From contig NC_069361.1 in NCBI RefSeq assembly GCF_021730395.1, forward strand, positions 73,603,001 to 73,667,000: a stretch of DNA of 64,000 nt, given 5' to 3'. The notes beneath the pieces are model-generated. The model saw nothing but the letters and a program-made list of their open reading frames with translations, made no database searches and had not been told where the DNA came from. Within the stretch, counting starts at the first letter, position 1. Every line of letters begins with the position of its first letter. The translations under genes and the position numbers were made by a program. Shown one piece after another: positions 10,361 to 22,300 of this stretch. Source of the stretch: Mercenaria mercenaria (taxonomy: Eukaryota > Mollusca > Bivalvia > Venerida > Veneridae).

Positions 10361-13300
10361 GTGAGACATTTGAAACTGCCTTTTTATGTGATACTTTATC
10401 AGCATTTCTTACTTTTCCATAGAAGGTACTTTGAGAATCATTGACCTTTGATAGGCCTTGGGGTTAAAAGTGAGCTATCTGAATGTTTGTTGTCGCTCTA
10501 TCTAATAAATTAGTCGTCTTGCACAGTTTATATTTGATGTATAAGCGTTTTTCTTATAAAGAGCAGATTTTGAATCGGGAGCTTGCGAAAGTGCCTTTTT
10601 CTTTTTCTTTTTTTGTGTGTGTGTGTATAAACATGCTCAAAAATAGTAGTGGGGATCCCCAAATGCCTAGATAAAATATCTTGTGGTGTTTGATTTATGT
10701 AATGTTACATTTTTTCTGGCCTAGCATAAGTGTTTAGACAAAGTGCAATCACTTCCTCAGTCTCATATGTCTCTAATAAATGCTGTGAACTATGATTTAA
10801 ATTCGAAATTCAAATCTTAATGTGAAGAAGCACTAAAATGACACGTTCGCCCATGTTTTAAATAAATAATGTGTAAAAGCTTGATAAAGAAACCCTTTTT
10901 ATTTACAACAGATGGATATATGAAGTATAATTACAAAAACTCAATAAATTAAGATTATAAGTTCAAATAAAGTCTTTGAAATTTTACGAAGAATGTTTCG
11001 TGACAATAGAGAAAAATGTGTAACAGTTTGAATAAAAAGTATAACATGATGGAGCATTCAAATCTTAAATGTGATCTATAAGATCAAGTGCATGATAACT
11101 TTACCACAAGAACATTGAAACTCTTTTTTTTTTGTTTCCTGCTTTAGAGAATATTTCATGAACTATATCCTACAGGCGAAATAACAATGTGTAACATTAT
11201 AAAAAAATTGTGACAGGATGGAACGCTCAAATGTATGTTGCTGATTACATGAAAAATGCTCCAGATATTAATACCCTTGACCGTGACCTTTTATATATTT
11301 AAGTAAATGCATTAGGGGTCATCTGTTGGCCACATGCAAACATTCTATGAAGTTGAAAAGAAGTATGCAAAATCAACAACAGTGACATTTCACTTTTGAC
11401 CCACAGTGGTCATCTGCTGCTTTGCAGTTATCAATTGACACATCGAGGCTGACTAATTGATCGGCTAGCTGACTGCTGTCAAATGATCTTAAAGAAGTTG
11501 AGTAATATGTGCAGACTTTTTGATAGAATATTTGAATCTTCTAAGTAGTATTTTTCCATTCTGTTACTAAGTATCCTCTCCTTGTACAAATTTCAAACGT
11601 ATAGATTTGTTTATATTGCATTTAGAAAGATTTCTTACTTGAACTGAAAAAAAAAGTCCACTTATAAGCAAAACGATCATAATTGAATTACAAACTTTAT
11701 TGCATTGATGTTCATTTTTCCACATTAGAAATGCATATTTCTCCACATTTACAGTATATTTCTAACCTGTCACGTGTATACTGGCATATTATAGGCCAGA
11801 AAAAAACAACAACAAACATTTTTCTAACAAGTGCCATACAATACTCGAGTGAATTCCATCTCTTTTAATTTGATGAGACCACATATAGATCTTTGGGATA
11901 AACATGAATAACATTTTTATTATGAGAGAAACACAACTCGCTTGCTGAAACATGGATTTGATGGTCTGTCCACATGTGACCTGTCGTTTCATATTGATAC
12001 AATATCGTGATTTATCACCACACGGGTCACACAATATTTCAGGAGCACCTATTCTAAAGAACATAGTGGAGTACAAGAAATGCGGTATGTTAGACATGGA
12101 AAGGCAGGGCATACTTGCAAAACTTATTCGCGGAAGATGTAAGTAATAGAGTACTCTACTTGTCACATATAGATGATTTTACAGTTGGCGCGTTCCTTAG
12201 CAACCAAAGTAAACTTTGGCGCATGCGCACTCCACGAACAGCAAAAGACACGATCGTACAATATAAACTATGTTAAAGTTATATCACATTTTAATCAATT
12301 TGGCCAATACGAGTCTGTATTATAGTTAATTACCAGTTTAGTTTAAAGGATGTATGTATGCAAATATATGTAATCATTTGCACATCCCCAACTGTCTTGC
12401 ACAAAACGAGATACTTCGAAGTTCGACTAATGCGCATTACAACTTATAATGAAGGATTCATAATGAAGAGGCAATAAACTATTCTTCAGCCATATTGATA
12501 TTTCATTTCGGCAAATTTAGGTTAAAGAAAATTGAGAAATTTAGATTTTCCATCAATATAAAAAGTTTATGTGAATATGGATATTTCTTGATATGATCTG
12601 ACAGAAATTACAACCTGTCGCAATAAGCTTACATGATAATATCATTAAGAGTCGAACTTGAAAATGAAAAGTTTAATTCAGAGTAGCTGGTACACACACA
12701 CGCACACACGCACGCACACACACGCACCCAGTCCTCCTTGTTAATTTTAACAAAGGCGGACTCAATCCCTCCTTTGATTTTGTATCCAACTATACCCAAA
12801 TGGCGATCAGTTCATTCCATATTCAAACAGAAAATTATCATCTTAAAATTGTTATATTTCTATTTCTATTGACTAATCTTTTAACAATATCAAAGTGGTT
12901 ATGCTAGTGACCGCAGCGGTCAATTTTAACAGAACAGGGGCGGGTAGCGTGGAGGGGTGTTCCAAACTTACATTCTTTATCTGCTATTAGACCATGATCT
13001 CTATTTGTTGTGGAATTCAAGTCTATTATAATTATTCTTTCAAATGAAAGGTATGATTTCTGCGCACGGTATATTTTCGATTTTATTAAGAATATAAAAA
13101 TGATCCAGCCTATAAACATGAGAGACTTATTAGGTATTTTAAATAAATTCCAGTTGTAATTGATGTCCGGATATGATCCAGATATTACAAATTTGATTTT
13201 TATTTCAATATTAACATCATTTAAAAAGGAAATGTCCATCAAAGTTCCAGAGGATATCCTTATAGATTTGTTTTTTAATATTAGATATCGTGTGTTATGT

Positions 13301-16300
13301 TTATTTTTGATTTACGAAACAGCTCCGCTACATGATATGATGACGACCGAAGGGCATTAGGCAGTAAGTCACATCAAAGACATCTTATATGCTTCAGTAA
13401 CTTTTATGACCCGGTCTAATTTGGTGACATCCTCGAAATTACAAAATCCAATGTTACGGTCTTGTTCGCAAAGGTGACCTATGTATTTGTCATGTAAGTT
13501 GCATAATAGTTATGAAGTAATTTCCTATATAATACTTAAAACCGCAACTTGTGACAAAGAGCAGCGTTCGTTCAAAATTTATAATAGATATCATTCAGCC
13601 CTGAGAAAAATATAACAGCTATTTGAATGAAAAAACTCTCTTGACAGATAAAATTATAGAAAATATGACATTTTCAAATTTTAATTTGTATTGTGAGTGG
13701 ATGTAGATTTGCGGATGCTTGTTCTGTTCTGACGAAAATAAGAATAAAGGCGGGTTTGGATGTGCGATATAATTGATAACATATCTATCTTTAATCAAGG
13801 CATTCCCTACAATAAATTGTGTGATCAAAATCATTTTATTGTGGCAAAACAATTCGTAATATAATGATGATTTTATGTAGGTGTACTGACTGTTGAGCGG
13901 TCTTTTTGCCACACGTAAAGTTTGCATGCGCATAAACAACAGCGTTGTAAACTCGTCTATTATGTTAAACTAATTGCATATTAAAACAAAACATATTTAA
14001 ACTGGTTATTAATAAATCGTCCTCAGTCAATACATTGAGTAATAGAATAACGCAATTACTAGTATCAGGTAGAAGATTTATTTGTCATGCATACTTGGGT
14101 CTTACATCACGCTGTTGGACATGTCTTATTCAGCTTTTGAATGAATCATGTATCTTGTATTGAATAATTAGGCAGGTTCATGATTAGAATATGTTCTAGA
14201 TAATTATACACGTTAGACACATCATATTTATAATTATCTGATGTTTTAAACTTTGAAAAATCCGGAATCTGTATGTTCTCGCAGTACAACTATGTTTTGA
14301 TTATTTACAGGGTGTCACCGGTTTCTAATAGTGTCCAAAGGGTCTAAAGAAAACTGTTCCTGGTGTTTGTTTTGTTACGAAGACCAGTTTTCCAAAAAAG
14401 CTGAAGCAGTTTATATTTTGAGAGAATGTAAATGGTAATGTTTAAATTTAAACGCTTGTCTTCCTTTCATTTCAAAACCTATGTCATCGCTGTTGGTACA
14501 GTAGTATCACGAAATAAATGCGTACTTATGAAATAATATGTAAAATACCAACACACTGATGAGAATGACAGAAATCACTATTAGAAGTAGGCTTTTGTCT
14601 GAGTTACTTACTCAGGTAGTGTTCTCTGCAAAATATTAATACTGGCATTGTTTCTTAAAATGGAAAGAAGAGTTAAAAATGTATGAAAATCTTTAAATGC
14701 CTTCTCCCCCAAACCAATAGTGCCAAACCAATAGTGATTCTTGATTTTTCAAAATAACATGACTGCAGAGTTTAGGTGGGTGCTATCTTTTGCTATGTAG
14801 CTCATTTGGAAACCTTTGAAAATGTTCTCTGGAACTGCTGGCCAAATTTCAAAATACATTCGTACATGTAATGGCACCCAGTTGTACCGTTTTTGAGCTG
14901 TGAAACTGCTGAGCATGACCGTCAATGGAACGTTGAAAGTTTTACTATTCCTACATTCGTCGTTAGCTGACCATTTTTTGTTTCAGAGATCTATTTCTTT
15001 AAAGTAATCAACATTGAATCAAATAAATGAATGTGAAAGAAAGAAAAAGTAAGCTATGTAGTTACCATATGGACACAAAATGCATTGGGTTGTTTAAAGA
15101 ACGCGTAAAGGCCTGAGGCTCAGCACACTATTTAAACAGCCAATGTGTTTCATATCTAGATGTTACTTACTACATTACCACAATCCTTAGTTCCTTAGAT
15201 ATATATATAAAAAAAACTGGGAAAGAACATGTAGTATACGTATGTTTCATCTCAAATAATCGTAAACGGAAGGTATAAATTCAAAATATGTAAGGTCATG
15301 AAGGTGTATGCCGGAAGCTGTATTACGTTTATTTTCATTCGCATCAAGGGATGATAATGTTCCACCATACACATATCGTTTATTCGATGGAAAGTGTTTA
15401 ATTTTTACAGTTTGACACATTTTCAGCGTTGAAGATTATACGGATATCAAAAATCCAGACATTACAGGATTGTCTGTAAGATTTACAGATGCATATCGGA
15501 AGGATTTAGTTTTTGCATGCCCATCGTTGGAGTCAAAAGAGGTTGCTATTTTTTTCATTATAACTATGTCAATCTCTAATAACATTTGCATTTTTATCTT
15601 AATTAATTCAGTTTGTAGTCATGACGTTTCCCATTCTGTCTAATGTTCAGAATTATGAACACTTCAATAGGATAATAAATATTGTGCGTTCATTCTAAGG
15701 AACACAATATTTGTTCAAAAACAACTTCCTTCTTTGTTTCTACTGGAAAATATCAACCAGATAAAAAATCGATATCGCCCAGCCAGGTGTTTTCAAGGGG
15801 GATAATTTTACCGATAAGACAGCAAATTTTACCTTATTGTTGATCATGGTGTCTAAAAGTATATACATGTAGTATATTTTTATTCATCATCATACGATAC
15901 GTTAAAAAAGTGTGTCACTTACTCTGTGACTGTACTCTTTAATAATTTTGCTTTTATTAGAAATTAATAATCGTTCAATATTGCACATAAATTATCTAAA
16001 AGGTTTTAATATAAAAAGAAGGTGAAAGGAGACACGTACCACAAGATGAACGAGAAAAAGGAAAGATTTTTATCATAACTGACATAAAACAAAACAATTC
16101 AAATCGACAGTTTACGAGTATGATATATAAATTGACTGACTTTTTTTACGTAGTTTCAGACCATCTGTATGTAATTAATAAATACTGCCTTACTTTTTAC
16201 TAGTCTACAATGAGTAATTAATTTTAAGTAAATGAATAAAAAAAATTCAAAAATCAAATTTTGAAAAAAAAAATGGAATAATTCTAGAGACAAACCTCTT

Positions 16301-19300
16301 AATTATTAGGGACATTTAGAAGTATTGTCCCAAATTTATTGTTCCCAATATGGCGTCAAAACCATACCCAATCACTAACGATAATTTCAATTTTTCTCTC
16401 TATTCAAGATATGGAAAAATGCTCTACAGTCGGGTATTACTGAAAGTCAAAATTACTCAGCGTAAGTAAATACACCATTAACTGACAGTTAACACCTACC
16501 GCTTACAAATACCTGGTATCAATCGACGGGTATGTGACCATTCTGTCAAATGACACCGGACCTGACAACTTACATTTGGGTTTTATCAATTTTACTTGTA
16601 TGGAACACTTCCTTGCGAATTGATCCCTGCTTTGTACTGCGCATATCGTAGTCGTCTCGTGTACCAAAATTGGACTTTTATACTCGTAAGCGTATTAATT
16701 TTGTACCCGGTTTATGACACGCACGATACAAAGCGAAGGGTCCAGAGCAAACAAGTTTCACAGATGCTCATCTTGCCTTTTCTAAGTTGAGCTGGGTAAA
16801 AATTGAGATCTTTTTCATTGTGAATTTCCAGGCATTAGTTTTATTCTTTGAGAAAATGTCAACATACGCGTAATTGCTAAAAGGCTATTTTCATGGGAGC
16901 ATTTTCAGAGGGTGATGTTTTTCAGAACAGATTATTTTTCTTATTTGTACATAGCATGTCAATATTTTTCTATTTTTGATAAGAGGACATGTCATACTAA
17001 ACGACCATATATAGTTTTCATATCATTGAAATGCTATAAAGTTCTGAAAATGAGGTTTCAAGATTTCATTGTTTATATGAAATAAAGAAGAAACTGAATT
17101 GGTATAGTGTAACCAGGTTACTGTATAGGGTAATTTAGCATTTGTTTGGCAGTATGTGGCGTCAGTACCTTCCTCGTCTGATTTTATTCTCTCAGTGAAA
17201 AATAAACATATAGTAAACAGTTTATTTAACAGAGTTCAGAATATTAAAAGATATGCTAAGAGTAATGATATAAATTAATTGTGCCCTTTATCATGTAAGA
17301 ATTTTTTGTTTTAGGGACAGTGGTTTTGCAAGTGGTGGATCGACCAGAGGTAAGTGTTTCCGCCAAGAATTGTAGTCTCCCCATGCTGTTTCGTATTAAC
17401 AGGTATATATGGTTTGTTCTATGAAAAGGTCTTTATGCTTTTAGTTTTTAAGGTAAATGGCAAATCAATAAGTTTGCTTATACAGCTTGTTTAATACATC
17501 TTTACATTATAAATTTATAATTGAAGATATGTTGTTTGGTCCAGTGGGAAACTAAAATGTTAGTATATACGCCTAGTTTTAATTAATCACGAGGAACTTT
17601 TATTTTAGTTTAAGTTCCGTTTATTGGTAAACCAATATATTAGTTGATATTGTCTAAGTAATAAATCTTTTTAACAGAAGAAAGAATTTGCTTATATTTT
17701 ATTCATGTTTAAGATCTGTTAATTAACGCAGTTGCAAACCCGTACGTTAGGTCCATTTAATATTGTTGGCTCAATGCTTAGTTCGTTAGCTTATATAGTT
17801 TCTTTTATAAGTCCTGTTCATTCTGTTATTGTGTAATATTTGTTGACTGACCTAACGACAAACAAAATAGTATCTTTTTTATTAATACCACGGACCAGAC
17901 AGTAACAGGTAGTCAGCGGCCCAGTGATTAGCAGGTTGGGCTACATTGCTAGCGATCCGGGTTCGATTTCGTCGACTACCTACGTTAAATAAGAAAGTGT
18001 TTTACCTCTCTGTTTAAGATTGATTATCTTACCCAGTACCAAATCAAAACGTTATTTTATAATTATTGTTTGTTTAATAGATTATTTCTATCTGTTTTAA
18101 ATGTTATCATCGTTTAAGCCTTTTTACGAAGCTTAAAGTTGAACAAATAATTGTCTAAACTATTCTAAGTCTAAATGTGAACGATGGACTGATATGATAT
18201 ATCTTTTAACTTGATATCTTTTAATTTAAAATGGATTTTAGTATTACAGTAATATTGCTTTTAAAATAAAATAGCATATAGTAGGTTGAGCGTGTAATGT
18301 GTTTCTGATTAATAGCAAAGTGTTAAGTATAGTAGCTGTTAGCATGATAATACCATAAAACTTCTGTAAACACAGCATGTATCCGCGCCTGTATAAGGGT
18401 CAGTTATAAAAAGAAAAACTTTATGATGAAAAGAAATGAAAGAAAATGAACTAGATTTTTAAATAAATCATCCTATTTCTATACTAAAAATCAATCCTAT
18501 AACGTTGACTTTTTCAGAAATTTTTATGAATACTTTTAATCACAGAAGTGCGAATTTACATTACTGCACGCAGTGTGCGCTATCCATACTGATATACAAC
18601 CAGATGTTCTGTTGCGCAACATACTTAATTAACTAAGCAAATGCAAATGAGATAGCAGTCAGATAAACCTAAACATTTAGTACTTAATTGTTTGACTGGT
18701 GTCTTAAATTGTCATTTCTTTTTGTACTGTTACATATTGTAAATACATGTGTTTTTATTGCTGCAAGTAAAACTTTCCACAATGTCAGACTGCCTTAGTC
18801 CATTTCATAGCTTGTACTCAAAAATGAACTTTCATTTAATAACCAGGTATCTCCGCATCGAAAGAAAACCTAGAAGCAAAATGTTATTTTAACACTTAAT
18901 GTTACAAATCGAGTTTTAAAAGCTGTTGATGAATCAAAATTATCTTATCTTGATATCTATAATTCAATTAAAATTTCATTTCGTCCTTCCTATTCTTTTA
19001 TGGATGAGAATGACAACACTGTTTATTGGCGAGCATTCTCGCATACCAGAGCTCTACCATGGTTCTCCGGTTCGTCTCGGGTACCATGCCGAACATCTGA
19101 TGAATCAGAATAACTGGTGATAAGATACGTTATGTTACCTTACTGGTAGATAAGGGGAGAAACTCGCATATCTAATTTGTCTTATCAACGGTAAATACAG
19201 GGTATTGTCCCTTGATGAAAGAAGACTTTAGTTTGACATGGGCCTGTTGACTGACCCAGTGGCTCACCAATATTTTAGTTTTTATGTATTTATTTATCTA

Positions 19301-22300
19301 AATAGTAAAAAAACAAAGGTTTGTCTTACATATCTTAATAATTTTAATAAATTTCATGAGATGATCTTCTTTCGCTGTTTAAGATCTGTTGATTGACCCA
19401 CTCGCAAACCAATACGTAACAGAATCAATAATCAGACAGAGCAGATACGGATACGAAGACATAGATGACGCAGATATTCTCATGACAGAATCCAAATCTG
19501 AAAAAGGTTTAGTAGTAAAATATTATAAATACTGACTGCAGTTGTGTTGTATTGCAGTTTGGCAAAGAACTCCATGTATTAACGTAAAACATATAAATAT
19601 ATTTATTTTCTATGTATATGGTATTTACAATTGCGTAATTAAATAGGTACATATAAAATAACTATTAAACAGTGTTAATATAGCGCGTCCTTTACCATTT
19701 TTGAAATGATCCAAACATGTCATTTTAGTTACTGCAAAACACATTAATACCCGAGTTTGATCAAAAGTTTGGCCTATTATCGTTGTATCTTGTAGAGTAG
19801 AAATTGTCTGAGATATTTCTAAATTAGGAAGACAAAATCCGAATCCAGCAAAAATGAATTGTAAAAAATGAAATATACGGGACATTCGAAACGAAACTCT
19901 GTCAGACAGAGATACACCGTTCATAAAATATTTTCGGCCGAGGGTTTCAGTAACCAACACTTGAAGCAGCAAGCTTGTCGGCGGTGAATAATACCTTATT
20001 TCATGCTTACTCATAAAACGTTGACATACATTCGTCTTACGGTGTAGTAGCACTTTGTAATATTTTTACAGCCCTCATATGATTTTGATGTCATATTAAA
20101 GTAGAAGTTATCCCCGGCATGAATGTCGTTTTTCTTCATTTTTTCCATAATTTTAAAAATAAAAGTGACAAATACTGTCTAGCGCCGTAGACCTTTGTAT
20201 AACACAAATAAAGATATAAGTTTCATAGCTGTAAATTGAAAAATAAACAAATGAGAGAAAATAAACCTATTTTTATCGCTTTTTAACGTGGCGCCAAAAC
20301 AGACGTGCATGTTTGCGACGTCATAGCTGAAAAGTTTCACTAATAACCAAGAAAACAGTTACACATTCATGCCGGGGATAACTACTTTTATATGATATCA
20401 ATATCATATGTGGGTTGTAAAATAATTACAAAGTGCTATTCCACTTTAAGTATGACGACGACCAAGCCAGCAAGTCTGAGGTTTTGACCTATTCCGGACA
20501 AGTTCTTGGTCAGCTATTATTGAGCAGCTTAACACGACGCGTTTAAGAAACAGATAATGCACTAGAAACTCCGAAGGAATTAAATGAAAACTGCATATAA
20601 AGTGAGTTCTTCGTCAAACTGAATATTTATTCAAACAAATCTTTAGAATAACAGTAATGGACAACACTAACCCAACCCGATTCTGATTAGCAAACAATAT
20701 GTATGTGTGCACAGGAAATAAGGCAATAATGTTTTTCCATATTTTAGAAATGAAACAGAAACACAAGCCACATAGAAAGACAAGCGTGGATGAAAACATG
20801 AAGTCTTTGACTGATCCGTATTACATTAATATGAAACAGAGCCCTATTAGAATGAATGATGTACATATGGCTCTATCCGGTGGGTATATTGTATCATACG
20901 ATTATTTTATAGAAAGAGAATTAAGTCCCTTGTGTGAAATCAAATAAAACAATGCAGTAACTACTCGTATCAATATGTCCGTAGAGTACAACAGTTTTAT
21001 ATCGTAGAACGAGTGTTTGTAATTGTTGATATAAGTATCATACTAATATTCAGTAATATTTAAAGAAACGTAAGAGTATGTTTAAGTGGTCGTTTTCCAG
21101 TTTATTTGATGTTTCTGGCATAATATTGTGCATCATGTCTGAAAAGTTATCGTATCATTGTTGGTTAAACGGGCGATTTTAAATAATGATTAAAACAGCA
21201 GCAGTGAATATCTATAGAATGTTTAGGTATGCAGCCTTGATCACGACTAAGGACGGGGTTATCTAAAAATCCATCGGGCGAAGTGGCTGGTATTGTATGA
21301 GAAGCAGGTTCTGTCATTCAACTCGAGCGAAAATGTGCAGATTACAAGTGTCCGTAACATTTGTACGTTACTACACTAGTTCATCTACGTCTATTTCTTC
21401 CATTGCACATGCGTTTGCCAAGGAGTCATTCTACAATGACAATCTTAGATAATACATATCAATCTGTTAAATTTTGCTTATAGTGGCCAGTCAAATGGAG
21501 TTCCCCACGATAAATTATCCGTACTAAAATAATGTATCATGTGCCTTTTGAACAATCTCACTACAGATTACAAAGGTATTTTTAACAGGTTCCGAAGACT
21601 CACAGCCGACTTCAGGTAGTTCTCAAGGCTTTTTATCAGTCAGATCGCCTAGCACAGTACCTAGTCTTTGTAGTGGAACACAAGAAACTGATCAAACTGA
21701 AGATGAAGGAAATACTTGTCTGAAAACTATAGAGGAATCCAGTGACGAAAGTAGCGTCGAGAGTACTACTTATGAGAATTTAGTAAGTATAAGTTTGACT
21801 ATATTAAGGCTTTTATAAACACACTGTTTACAAAACAAGTTGAAGATTACGAAAATGTATCATTTATAACCATTAGATAAAATAAATATCAGAATACATG
21901 CAGATTAAGCTACCTACACTGTTTAGGATCCCAAAATTACACAAATCTCCTTTTCGTTGCAAATTCGACGCTATCCTATACAAAATATCTTCTTTTTGGT
22001 GTCTTATCATAATGGATGATCACGTGCAAGAATATTTTCTACATGTATTTTAAAGTGCTTGACATCTCTAGTGTAAAACTTTTTATGGTCCATAAGAATA
22101 CAGAAGATATTATAAAACATTATCAGCGCTTTATAATAACAAATTACTATTTCTTTGCCATTAGCACTATTGTTATCAAGTGAATGGAGCTTTAATTGCT
22201 CTTTGTACCAAAGTGGGGCACATAGCTGCGTACCCATTATGAATTGAGCCATGCCATGAGAAAACCAACATAGTGGGTTTGCGACCATCATGGATCCAGA

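Noticed and set aside
17908-17980. Functional tRNA gene
   Set aside because: The acceptor stem is perfect but the T stem pairs at only about two of five positions and the serine-type variable arm is absent.
19625-20053. 142-aa minus-strand ORF in intron 7 of the adaptor
   Set aside because: It resembles no known family, has no convincing splice sites, and lies between in-phase exons on the other strand. A related inverted pair (atgccggggataact at about 20367 and its complement at about 20108) suggests repeat DNA.
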